A stretch of 34,234 nucleotides of DNA, from the NCBI GenBank assembly GCA_900770665.1, contig CAAGKZ010000021.1, positions 1 to 34,234 on the forward strand. The letters run 5' to 3'. Numbering within the stretch: the first letter of the stretch is position 1; each line of letters opens with the position of its first letter. Below are positions 1 through 7,611 of this stretch, in pieces. The notes below the pieces were generated by a model. The model worked only from the letters and a program-made list of their open reading frames with translations, made no database searches and was not told the origin of the DNA. The translations under genes were made by a program, and so were the position numbers. The stretch is from Bacteroidaceae bacterium (GTDB taxonomy: Bacteria; Bacteroidota; Bacteroidia; Bacteroidales; Bacteroidaceae).

Positions 1-106
1 AGTAAACTTCCACACATTAACATTGTTGATTTCTTTATCACTCGCAGTATAACATCAAACAAGTTTGTGTTAAGCTCGCTTAATCAAGAAATTCGCTTAC
101 TCGCAG
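1..106. other. Window-edge spacer with no recognised gene
   Basis: AT-rich sequence between the window edge and the heptamer repeat. I see no convincing coding frame, tRNA or terminator in it. It lies downstream of the hexosaminidase gene, which reads leftward towards the edge. Confidence 0.5.
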
Positions 107-160
107 CTTTCCGTTTTCCGTTTTCCGCTTTCCGCTTTCCGTTTTCCGCTTTCCGTTTTC
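107..160. repeat. 7-bp tandem repeat YTTTCCG, about 7.7 copies
   Basis: Seven complete units alternate between CTTTCCG and TTTTCCG, followed by a partial TTTTC. The only variation is C/T at the first base. The array abuts and by two bases overlaps the stop codon of the hexosaminidase gene on the minus strand, so it lies in its 3' untranslated region. Such short arrays can vary in copy number by slippage. No function is evident. Confidence 0.9.
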
Positions 161-2213
161 ACCTTACTACGATTTCGTCTGTGAATAGCCAGCCACGCTG
201 TGGACCGCATTTTGCACGGTAGTTAATGTAGCGTGCCTTTGCATTGCCTTTCCAGCCATACTCCTTGAACGAGAGACCCTCGTCCCTTACAACGGTGTGC
301 TCAATGCGTGAAAGTTCGCTGAACTCATTGCCGTCGCATGATGTGCTTATAACAACCTCGGCCGGGAACCATACATCGGGGATACACATTTGCATGAACT
401 GTGCGGTTACCTCGGTGATATCTGTCTCTTTGCCCAAGTCAATGGTTACATCAACACCGTCTCTGATGAATCCCTGCCACTTCTTGTCGGTGTATGTCCA
501 GCCGCCGCACACACCGTCAATGAGTGCCTTGTCGCCGCCGGCCTTGTAGCTGTCGCTGTATGGTGCACTCTCGGCATATGTTATGTTGCCGCCGATGGCA
601 AGGTGCTCAACCGGTGCCTGTGCCTCCTTGCGCTGGCCGAACTCGTTTGCAAGGTCAAAGGCATTGTAGCCCTTGCTTCGTAAGTCGTTCGTGGCTTTTA
701 TTGCGCGCTCCTTGAATTCTGTGTAGTCACGGTTGGCCGGGTTGCTCCAACCAATTTCGGCAATGGCTAGTATGCGTGGGTAAATCATATATTCTACAAG
801 TTCCTCGGTGGGGATATATTCAACCCAAAGATTGCCTTGAATACCGTATATAAGGTGTGCTTTTGCGCTGTCAATCTCTGCGCGTGGGTTGTATGAATAG
901 ACCTTCTCGAGCGGCATGTATGGACCAAATGCCATTGGTTGTGTGTGAGGTGCGTCCTGATAAGAGTCGAGGTAGCAGTATCCGCCGGGTGTCATAATGG
1001 CCTTGTGACCGCTTTCAACGGCTGCTATGCCGCCTTCGGTTCCGCGCCACGACATTACGGTAGCATTTGGTGCAAGACCGCCGTCAAGAATTTCGTCCCA
1101 GCCGATGATTTGTCTTCCCTTGCTGTTAACAAACTTTTCTATGCGCTGTATCAGGTAGCTCTGCAACTCGTTCACATCCTTCAGGTTCTCCTCCTTCATG
1201 CGTTTCTGACACAATGGACAATGTGGCCACGATGCTTTGCCAGCCTCGTCACCGCCAATGTGTATGTATTCGCTGGGGAACAGTTCGATGACCTCGCTCA
1301 GTACATTCTCAAGAAACTCATATGTCTTTTCGTTGCCTACACAGAAGTCGGCCTGCTTGTATGGCTCGTGTGTGCACGACAGTTCGGGATAGGCAGTGAG
1401 CACCTCCTCGCTGTGTGCAGGCATCTCAATCTCGGGGATGATGGTTATGTAACGCTCGGCTGCGTATGCAACAAGTTCCTTTATATCCTCTTGTGTGTAG
1501 TAACCGCCATATGCACCTTCGCTACCTTCCTCTACATACTTGCGGTCGCCGAACCACCAATCCTTCCAGATGGCAGGTGAGCGCCATGCGGCAAATTGGG
1601 TGAGGCGTGGGTATTTCTTTATTTCTATGCGCCAGCCGGCTGCGTCGGTTAGGTGCAGGTGCAGACGGTTCATCTTGAAGTGCGCCATGGCATCAATCTG
1701 CTTCTTCACGAACTCCTTGCCAAAGAAGTGACGGCTCACGTCGAGCATCAGTCCGCGGTAGGCAAACTGTGGCTCATCGGTTATTGTGCAGGCGGGAATG
1801 GTGTTGCCACCGTCGGCAAGCTGCTGCAGTGTCTGTGCTGCATAGAAAAGGCCGGCGGCCGTTGTTGCTTTAACATCGATTCTCTCTTTGGTGACATTGA
1901 TTGTATAGCCTTCGGGCGATGTTATGTTCTCTACATTGTCACTGACCTCCATTGCAATACAGTTGGCAGTGGCGTCAATGTCTGTGGTTTCTAACATCCC
2001 GTCCCAGGTTGCAAAAGTATTGGCAATGGCGTTCTTGTCATTGGCCGGCGCATTGATGTAGAGCTTTGTTCCATTAGTGATGGTGAAATCACCGTCTGAA
2101 GTCTCTATTTCCTGCGGGATGGGCAGCAGAGTGTAGCTCCTTTCAATGCTCTCTTTATGCGCGCACGCGCATATTAATAAAAGGCTCGCAAGCCCAATGA
2201 GTATTTTTTTCAT
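159..2213 (-). CDS. GH20 beta-N-acetylhexosaminidase, lipoprotein
   Basis: This 684-residue enzyme should remove terminal GlcNAc or GalNAc from glycans such as host N- or O-glycans, chitin fragments or peptidoglycan pieces. A signal peptide ends in a lipobox with lipidation Cys17 (ICAC), so it is a membrane-anchored envelope lipoprotein. A GH20b-type N-terminal domain spans about residues 26-145. The catalytic barrel spans about 150-495 and carries the Asp-Glu pair D322-E323 in the motif HIGGDEA, where Glu is the acid and Asp supports the substrate-assisted mechanism. Residues about 540-684 resemble an F5/8-type C or CBM32-like carbohydrate-binding domain. It stands alone, divergent from the ABC operon; no SusC/SusD pair is visible, so no polysaccharide utilization locus can be claimed. 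Substrate is unknown; family call is very secure. Confidence 0.95.
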   Translation of the reverse strand: MKKILIGLASLLLICACAHKESIERSYTLLPIPQEIETSDGDFTITNGTKLYINAPANDKNAIANTFATWDGMLETTDIDATANCIAMEVSDNVENITSPEGYTINVTKERIDVKATTAAGLFYAAQTLQQLADGGNTIPACTITDEPQFAYRGLMLDVSRHFFGKEFVKKQIDAMAHFKMNRLHLHLTDAAGWRIEIKKYPRLTQFAAWRSPAIWKDWWFGDRKYVEEGSEGAYGGYYTQEDIKELVAYAAERYITIIPEIEMPAHSEEVLTAYPELSCTHEPYKQADFCVGNEKTYEFLENVLSEVIELFPSEYIHIGGDEAGKASWPHCPLCQKRMKEENLKDVNELQSYLIQRIEKFVNSKGRQIIGWDEILDGGLAPNATVMSWRGTEGGIAAVESGHKAIMTPGGYCYLDSYQDAPHTQPMAFGPYMPLEKVYSYNPRAEIDSAKAHLIYGIQGNLWVEYIPTEELVEYMIYPRILAIAEIGWSNPANRDYTEFKERAIKATNDLRSKGYNAFDLANEFGQRKEAQAPVEHLAIGGNITYAESAPYSDSYKAGGDKALIDGVCGGWTYTDKKWQGFIRDGVDVTIDLGKETDITEVTAQFMQMCIPDVWFPAEVVISTSCDGNEFSELSRIEHTVVRDEGLSFKEYGWKGNAKARYINYRAKCGPQRGWLFTDEIVVR

Positions 2214-2243
2214 ATCGTGTTACGTTAGTTGGTTCTTTCAGTG

Positions 2244-2251
2244 CGAAGATA
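2244..2251 (-). promoter_or_regulatory. Putative -7 box of the hexosaminidase gene
   Basis: Read on the minus strand this is TATCTTCG, a near match to the Bacteroidetes -7 consensus TAnnTTTG, about 30 bases before the start codon. I do not see a clear TTTG at the -33 position. Confidence 0.4.
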
Positions 2252-2281
2252 TGATTTTTTTATAAAAAAATTCATTTTTTT

Positions 2282-2314
2282 CTTGGAAAGTGTAAAATTT
2301 GTGTTTTATATTTG
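2282..2314 (+). promoter_or_regulatory. Putative promoter of the ABC transporter operon
   Basis: An exact -7 box TATATTTG (2307-2314) lies 25 bases before the ATG. A degenerate -33 box CTTG (2282-2285) is 21 bases upstream of it. The ATTTGTG part occurs twice here (2297-2303 and 2310-2316), which might matter for regulator binding. Confidence 0.5.
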
Positions 2315-2339
2315 TGGTGTACTAATAAACTAATACGCT

Positions 2340-3140
2340 ATGATAGAAATAAAGGATTTGTCATTTGCCTATTCAAAAGAAAAGGTCTTGGACTGTATAA
2401 GCACTACATTCAAGCAGGGTAGGGTGTACGGTCTGCTCGGTGCAAACGGAGTGGGAAAAAGTACACTTTTCAAACTGCTGTGCGGTCTGCTTACAACAAA
2501 GGAGGGTTGTATAGATATTGATGGTTACTCCCCTGCTGAACGTAACCCGGGGTTCTTGTCGCGGATATTTTATATTCCCGAGGATTTTGAGGGTCCTGCG
2601 CTTTCAATAAAGAATTACGCGAAGGGTATCTCATCGTTTTATCCCAATTATGACGAGGAACTGTTGAACACTCTGCTGAATGATTTTGAAATTGATATCA
2701 ACCGCAAATTTACCACATTGTCGCTCGGTCAACGCAAGAGAGCTATCCTGTGCATTGCATTTGCAATGAATACAGAGTATCTGTTGCTTGATGAGCCTAC
2801 CAATGGTCTTGATATTCCAAGCAAACTCGAATTCCGCAAGATTGTGGCAAGGGTAATGGATGAGAAGCGTACTATTATAATATCTACCCATCAAGTGAAG
2901 GATGTAGAGAATCTGCTCGACCATATAATGATTCTTGACAAGCGTGCGGTATTGCTTGACAAGAGTGTTGCCGACATCCAGAACGAGTATCTATTTGAGG
3001 TATCAAATACAATCCCTGAAGATGCCCTTTTCATTGAGGCAGGTCTTGGAGGTTGCTGTTCTATAAGAAAGAATGTGAATGGCGAGGAGAGCCGCATAAA
3101 CATAGAATTGTTGTTCAACTACATCAACTCAAAAAAGTAA
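2340..3140 (+). CDS. ABC transporter ATP-binding protein
   Basis: A 266-residue single ATPase domain that powers export by a membrane partner. It contains Walker A GANGVGKS (34-41), signature LSLGQ (127-131), Walker B LLLDEP (148-153) with catalytic Glu152, D-loop GLD (156-158) and H-loop His184 (STHQ). The signature has LSLGQ instead of the usual LSGGQ, which is common in this YtrB/BcrA-like group. The next gene, 6 bases downstream, encodes a polytopic protein, and a YtrA-type GntR regulator follows. This resembles GntR-controlled ABC exporters induced by cell-envelope stress in Firmicutes. The substrate cannot be told from sequence. Confidence 0.93.
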   Translation: MIEIKDLSFAYSKEKVLDCISTTFKQGRVYGLLGANGVGKSTLFKLLCGLLTTKEGCIDIDGYSPAERNPGFLSRIFYIPEDFEGPALSIKNYAKGISSFYPNYDEELLNTLLNDFEIDINRKFTTLSLGQRKRAILCIAFAMNTEYLLLDEPTNGLDIPSKLEFRKIVARVMDEKRTIIISTHQVKDVENLLDHIMILDKRAVLLDKSVADIQNEYLFEVSNTIPEDALFIEAGLGGCCSIRKNVNGEESRINIELLFNYINSKK

Positions 3141-3146
3141 AAGACT

Positions 3147-3938
3147 ATGAATGAAAGATTTGATAAAAACCGTTTTTGGAAACTTGTACAATATGAAACG
3201 GTGAATTATTTGCCCAATTTCTTGAAGATACTCCTTATTCTTACATGCGTAATTGCGGGAGAGTGGACTATGACGCTTACTGCTGATGGGGCATTGACCT
3301 CTTATAGCAGGGTGTGGCTTGTTTCTTTTCTCTTCAAGTTGGCGATTGCATTGAGCCCTTTTATCATCTACAAGAATATGAACAACAGAAAAAAGGGGTA
3401 TATATATGCCATGATACCGGCAAGCACTCTTGAGAAACTGTTGTCAATGATTGTGTTGTGTGTTATTGCAGTTCCAATCCTTTCGTATGCGCTGCTCACC
3501 TGTGCCGATTTGCTGTTGTGGCTGCTGTCTAAAGTGGGAATAGGTTCGTTTACCGGATTTGAATTCTATAATCCATTTGTAGGTAACATGGCTCATATTT
3601 TTTATAATGGAAATCAGTTGATTAGACCGTTTGCGGCATTTGACAACTTTATTTATATTTTGTGTATAATATCATATTCGTTGATGTTCAATACTCTTTT
3701 CCGTAATAAAAAGATATTGAAAACTGTCCTTTTCAATATGGCTGCAATGTTTACCCTTGTTATATTCTTTTCAATCCTTATTTCCGCTTTTGGCGAAGGG
3801 TTCGTTGAGAATATCGAGTCAAGGAACGATGTAGAACTGTTGAATGGCATATTGCTCATATACAGATGTGTATGCATTCTTCTCACAGCATTGTTCCTGT
3901 GGGTGACATATTCCCGAATAAAGAAGGTTAATTATTAA
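3147..3938 (+). CDS. ABC transporter membrane subunit (putative permease)
   Basis: A 263-residue protein with about six hydrophobic segments (roughly residues 22-45, 60-78, 95-125, 165-182, 190-213 and 235-257) and basic cytoplasmic ends. It starts 6 bases after the ATPase stop, so the two are almost certainly translated from one mRNA and form one transporter. It has no motif that reveals a substrate and shows no obvious ABC2 permease signature. The call rests on topology and position between an ABC ATPase and a GntR regulator; the exact family is not identified. Confidence 0.75.
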   Translation: MNERFDKNRFWKLVQYETVNYLPNFLKILLILTCVIAGEWTMTLTADGALTSYSRVWLVSFLFKLAIALSPFIIYKNMNNRKKGYIYAMIPASTLEKLLSMIVLCVIAVPILSYALLTCADLLLWLLSKVGIGSFTGFEFYNPFVGNMAHIFYNGNQLIRPFAAFDNFIYILCIISYSLMFNTLFRNKKILKTVLFNMAAMFTLVIFFSILISAFGEGFVENIESRNDVELLNGILLIYRCVCILLTALFLWVTYSRIKKVNY

Positions 3939-3950
3939 AGAGTGTTTACA

Positions 3951-4295
3951 ATGGAGTATAGCGAACACAAACCAATATATCTGCAGAATGTGGACCTTAT
4001 GCAGGAGAATATTCTGCGCGGTGAGTGGCGCGAAGAAGAGCGCATACCGTCTGTGCGTGAGATGGGTGCAATGGTTGGTGTTAACCCCAATACCATTGTC
4101 CGTTCCTATCAGCTGCTTGAGTCGCAGGATATTATCTACAACAAGCGCGGTCTTGGCTATTTTGTCAAAGAGGGTGCTGTTGAACGCATAAAAGAGAGTG
4201 TGAAACGCGAGTTTATAGCCAATGAATTGCCACAATTCAAGGCTAAGGTCAGGATGCTTGGCATTACAAATGAGGAACTTATAGAATTGTTGTGA
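3951..4295 (+). CDS. GntR-family (YtrA-type) transcriptional regulator
   Basis: A short 114-residue regulator with a GntR winged helix in roughly residues 10-75 (RIPSVREMGAMVGVNPNTI, then YQLLESQDII and a GLGYFV wing) and only a short C-terminal helical tail. This is the YtrA subfamily, which normally represses a neighbouring ABC transporter operon. I chose ATG 3951 over the in-frame GTG at 3942 because an AAAGAG element (3937-3942) is then correctly spaced. It lies 12 bases after the permease gene, so it is the third gene of the operon and probably autoregulates it. The inducer is unknown. Confidence 0.9.
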   Translation: MEYSEHKPIYLQNVDLMQENILRGEWREEERIPSVREMGAMVGVNPNTIVRSYQLLESQDIIYNKRGLGYFVKEGAVERIKESVKREFIANELPQFKAKVRMLGITNEELIELL

Positions 4296-4304
4296 CAATG
4301 TCAC
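4292..4304. promoter_or_regulatory. 13-bp perfect inverted repeat at the gntR-sppA junction
   Basis: GTGACA-A-TGTCAC is a perfect 6+1+6 dyad that overlaps the gntR stop codon and lies 17 bases before the sppA ATG. It could be a small operator or chance; it is too short and lacks a T-run to be a terminator. Confidence 0.3.
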
Positions 4305-4320
4305 TGTTAAATTGAATACT

Positions 4321-6096
4321 ATGAAGAATTTTTTCAAAACCGCATTGGCCTGTTTGCTGGCTATAGTGATTTCAAAGGTCGTTTTTATTCTTATGGGAAT
4401 TGGTGCTGTTTCAGGCATTGTTGCATCATTTATGAAAGATGTAGGTAAAATTGAAAACAATTCTGTACTTTTTCTCGACTTGAACGGTTTGGTAGAAGAG
4501 CGTGTCGAGGAGAATCCCCTTGCGTCATTAATTGATAGTGAACACAATTATTATGGTCTCGATGAAATAATAGCTGCCATTAAAGAGGCAAAGAATAACG
4601 GAAATATAAAGGGAATATATCTGCAGGCCGGCGCTGTAGAGGGTGCATCGGGGGCTTCGCTTGAGGAGATACGCGGCGAGCTTGCCTCCTTCAAGGAGAG
4701 CGGCAAGTTCATTGTTGCCTATGGCGACCAGTATTCACAGGAACTCTATTATCTTGCCACTGTTGCCGATAAACTTATCCTGAATCCGCAGGGAAGCATA
4801 GCATGGCACGGTCTGGCATCGTCTCCAATCTTCTACAAGGATTTGCTCGAGAAGGTCGGTGTCGAGATGCAGATTTTCAAGGTGGGAACCTATAAGTCGG
4901 CTGTGGAACCGTTCATGGCAACAGAGATGAGTGACGCCAATCGTGAACAACTTTCTGAATTGCTGGATTCTACTTGGGATGAAATACTTACTGCTGTTTC
5001 AGTATCACGCAGTGTTCCTAAGGAGAAGCTCAATGAGTATGCCGACAGGTTTATGGACTATCGTCAGGCCGAGGAGTACGTGGCATGCGGTATGGCCGAT
5101 ACGTTGCTCTACAAAGACGGTGTATTGGACTATCTGAAGCATCTTACCGGTGTTGCCGGGGATGACGAACTGAATCTTGTTACAATGGAGACAATGAGAG
5201 AGAGGTTGAAGATGAAACAGGATATGACCGCTGCTGTGGGCTGCAATGTGATAGCCGTGTATTATGCGTTCGGTGATATTGACGGCTCTTTCTCGTCTCT
5301 GTCGGGCATAGACTCAGAGGAGGTTATAAAAGATTTGCGTAAGTTGCGCGAGGACGACAATGTGAAGGCTGTTGTCCTTCGTGTGAACTCCCCCGGTGGC
5401 AGTGCATACGGCTCGGAGCAGATATGGCGCGAGGTGTCACTTCTGAAGGCCGTAAAGCCGGTGGTTGTTTCAATGGGTGACTATGCAGCGTCGGGCGGTT
5501 ATTACATTTCGTGTGCAGCCGATTGTATTGTTGCCAACAAGACCACACTTACAGGTTCAATAGGAATCTTTGGTATGTTCCCGACTGCGGAAAAATTGTT
5601 GAAAGATAAGGTCGGGCTTGATTTTGATGTTGTCAAGACCAACCGTATGGCCGATTTCGGTGAGTTGTCACGCTCTTTCCACCCTGAGGAGAAAGCTGTC
5701 CTGCAAGAGTATATCAATAACGGATATGCCCTATTCCTGAAACGCTGTGCCGATGGACGTGGTGTCGCTGTCGAGGAAATAGCAAAAATAGCCGAAGGAC
5801 GTGTGTGGACCGGCAGCAAGGCAAAGGAGATTGGTCTTGTTGATGAGCTTGGCGACCTTGACAAAGCAGTGGAGATTGCAGCACAGAAAGCAGAACTTGC
5901 ACATTATTGTGTTAAGGCATATCCTGAGAGTAAGGATTTCATCGAGGAGATTATGGATATGGAAAAGGAGGATTATATGGAGACAATGGCACGTGAATCG
6001 CTCGGCAGTTATTATGATTGTGTCGAGTTTATCCAAAATGTCCGTAACTGCGACAAAATCCAGGCACGTATGCCATTTGAACTCAATATAAGGTAA
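4321..6096 (+). CDS. sppA: Signal peptide peptidase SppA, 67K type
   Basis: A 591-residue S49 serine protease of the long two-domain type, which cleaves remnant signal peptides in the cytoplasmic membrane. An N-terminal membrane anchor covers about residues 5-37. The catalytic Lys is K192 (VGTYKSAVEPF) in the N-terminal domain and the nucleophile is Ser391 (DYAASGGYYIS) in the C-terminal domain, matching the Lys/Ser dyad of E. coli SppA. VLRVNSPGGSAYGS (352-365) is the usual oxyanion-region motif. I chose ATG 4321 over the in-frame TTG at 4312. It begins 25 bases after the GntR gene and is probably in the same transcription unit, suggesting an envelope-stress theme, which is inference. Confidence 0.95.
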   Translation: MKNFFKTALACLLAIVISKVVFILMGIGAVSGIVASFMKDVGKIENNSVLFLDLNGLVEERVEENPLASLIDSEHNYYGLDEIIAAIKEAKNNGNIKGIYLQAGAVEGASGASLEEIRGELASFKESGKFIVAYGDQYSQELYYLATVADKLILNPQGSIAWHGLASSPIFYKDLLEKVGVEMQIFKVGTYKSAVEPFMATEMSDANREQLSELLDSTWDEILTAVSVSRSVPKEKLNEYADRFMDYRQAEEYVACGMADTLLYKDGVLDYLKHLTGVAGDDELNLVTMETMRERLKMKQDMTAAVGCNVIAVYYAFGDIDGSFSSLSGIDSEEVIKDLRKLREDDNVKAVVLRVNSPGGSAYGSEQIWREVSLLKAVKPVVVSMGDYAASGGYYISCAADCIVANKTTLTGSIGIFGMFPTAEKLLKDKVGLDFDVVKTNRMADFGELSRSFHPEEKAVLQEYINNGYALFLKRCADGRGVAVEEIAKIAEGRVWTGSKAKEIGLVDELGDLDKAVEIAAQKAELAHYCVKAYPESKDFIEEIMDMEKEDYMETMARESLGSYYDCVEFIQNVRNCDKIQARMPFELNIR

Positions 6097-6131
6097 CGGC
6101 AGACGTGTGACTAAAATTGGTAATGTTATCA

Positions 6132-6809
6132 ATGAAAAACAGAATGAAACTTATGGCATCTGCAGGCATCAAGCTCCTTATGGGGCTTGTGCTTGTGGGG
6201 TTTTTGATTTTTCAGCCGGCGGGGACAATACATTTCTTTAACGGTTGGCTTCTTGTTGCTGTGCTTTTTGTGCCAATGCTCATTGTCGGTGTGGTGATGC
6301 TGCTTTGTGCACCTGACTTGCTCAGGAAAAGGCTCAACGCAAAAGAGAAAGAAAAGGAGCAAAAAAGTGTTGTTGCAATGAGCGCTGCTTTGTTTGTGAC
6401 TGCATTTGTGGTTGCAGGGTTCAATTACAGATATGGTTGGATTGTGATGCCTGCATGGACGGTTTGGAGTGCGGTAGCACTATTCCTGCTCTCATATATC
6501 ATGTATGCCGAGGTGTTGCGTGAGAATGCATATCTCTCGCGTACCATTGAGGTGCAAGAGGGGCAAAAGGTTGTTGATACAGGGCTTTATGGCGTTGTGC
6601 GTCACCCTATGTATACGGCTACAATCCTGTTGTTCCTGTCAATGCCGCTTGTGCTCGGTTCTTTGCCGTCATTCGTTATAATGTTGGCATATGTTCCGAT
6701 AATCGTCAAAAGAATAAAGAACGAGGAGCGTGTTCTTTTGGAAGGGCTTGACGGTTATGATGAGTATTGCAGGAAAGTAAGGTACAGGATTATTCCTTTC
6801 ATCTACTGA
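6132..6809 (+). CDS. Isoprenylcysteine carboxyl methyltransferase-like membrane protein
   Basis: A membrane protein of about 225 residues with some five hydrophobic segments. The C-terminal part carries the ICMT/PEMT-type signature: VVDTGLYGVVRHPMY (about 147-161) and a conserved acidic-tyrosine tail (NEERVLLEG...YDEYCRKVRYR), which form the SAM-binding site in this superfamily. The bacterial substrate is unknown; bacteria lack prenylated CaaX proteins, so lipids or small molecules are likelier. ATGs at 6123 and 6132 and a TTG at 6117 are all possible starts; I favour 6132. It lies 35 bases after sppA and may be the last gene of that operon, which ends in a strong terminator. Confidence 0.85.
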   Translation: MKNRMKLMASAGIKLLMGLVLVGFLIFQPAGTIHFFNGWLLVAVLFVPMLIVGVVMLLCAPDLLRKRLNAKEKEKEQKSVVAMSAALFVTAFVVAGFNYRYGWIVMPAWTVWSAVALFLLSYIMYAEVLRENAYLSRTIEVQEGQKVVDTGLYGVVRHPMYTATILLFLSMPLVLGSLPSFVIMLAYVPIIVKRIKNEERVLLEGLDGYDEYCRKVRYRIIPFIY

Positions 6810-6850
6810 AAACAGATTGAGAGTGCCCATGGCACTCTCAATCTGTTTTT
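6809..6850. terminator. Bidirectional rho-independent terminator, 19-bp stem
   Basis: A perfect 19-bp stem (6809-6827 with 6831-6849) closes a 3-base CAT loop. It has A-rich and T-rich flanks and lies between two convergent genes, so it can serve both strands. Confidence 0.92.
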
Positions 6851-6861
6851 GGGGGAATCCT

Positions 6862-7605
6862 TTAGAACACCAGTTTCACAGCAAAATTCTGCTTGTCGGC
6901 GACCTTGCCTGTGATGTAGTAGGTGATGCTTTCCTCGCTCTCCTGGCGCACGCGTGAAATCTTAACAGTGTCGCCCGGCATTACTTCGGCATCGTAGTTG
7001 ATGAGCATCTCCTTCAACGGTCTCTCCTTGATGTCTTCGGCTTTTACGGCATCGAGCGCCCAAACGGCATATTTAACGTTGTTCACATGTCCATTTGTGT
7101 CAACTTCGGACCAAGTCACGGGGTGTTTTCTTACTAGTTCTGGCTCTATGTCAACCGGAACAACTACCTTGTCGGCCGGAGTCTCTATAGCATCTATAGC
7201 CGTGTCGCTCATGTCAAGGGCGCTGTTGCGTACAAGACGGCGTGTGTTAAGGTCTATGATGAGCCATGATGTTGTTGCAAGAACCAATGGGTTGCCCTCC
7301 TTGTCGCTCAGGATAAAGTCACGGAGATGGAAAAGCTTTGATACGCCCTTGTGCCAGGTCTTTAGATTGACCTCCTGACGCCATTTTGGTGTGTTGACGA
7401 ACTTTACATGTGTACGTGAAAGCACCCATGCCATGTTGCTGTTTATCATCTCGTCATATCCGAAACCCAATGTCGATGCATTGACATTGGCTGCCTCCTG
7501 CATGAGGTCAAGCATTGCTGTTGGACGCATAAACTGGTTCGCATCGGCCTCGTAGCAGGTTATGATGTGCTCCTCTGAAAGAATCTTACTCATATATTCT
7601 GTCAT
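6862..7605 (-). CDS. Acyl-ACP thioesterase
   Basis: A 247-residue cytoplasmic double-hotdog enzyme (PF01643 type) that hydrolyses acyl-ACP to free fatty acids and so ends fatty-acid elongation. The second hotdog carries the catalytic region WSEVDTNGHVNNVKY (about 165-179) with D169, N171 and H173, the Asn/His residues expected for FatA/FatB-like bacterial enzymes. Length is normal for the bacterial family. It starts 6 bases after the stop of the homoserine acyltransferase gene, so both should be on one mRNA although their pathways are not obviously linked. Chain-length specificity cannot be predicted here. Confidence 0.93.
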   Translation of the reverse strand: MTEYMSKILSEEHIITCYEADANQFMRPTAMLDLMQEAANVNASTLGFGYDEMINSNMAWVLSRTHVKFVNTPKWRQEVNLKTWHKGVSKLFHLRDFILSDKEGNPLVLATTSWLIIDLNTRRLVRNSALDMSDTAIDAIETPADKVVVPVDIEPELVRKHPVTWSEVDTNGHVNNVKYAVWALDAVKAEDIKERPLKEMLINYDAEVMPGDTVKISRVRQESEESITYYITGKVADKQNFAVKLVF

Positions 7606-7611
7606 TTTGGG

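Noticed and set aside
107..160. Heptamer array as a CRISPR array or telomere-like end
   Set aside because: The units are contiguous, with no spacers, and far too short for CRISPR. No cas gene is present. The array is internal to the sequence.
939..1580. 213-residue plus-strand frame inside the hexosaminidase gene
   Set aside because: It is a shadow of the minus-strand gene, low in complexity and rich in Cys/Val/Leu, with no promoter box, homology-like motif or codon pattern of its own. The same applies to other antisense frames in alaS, the ABC-F gene and pepO.
159..2213. Hexosaminidase as part of a polysaccharide utilization locus
   Set aside because: No SusC/SusD pair, HTCS or sigma/anti-sigma system is next to it. 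The barrel protein at 18661 is 16 kb away and lacks a SusD partner.
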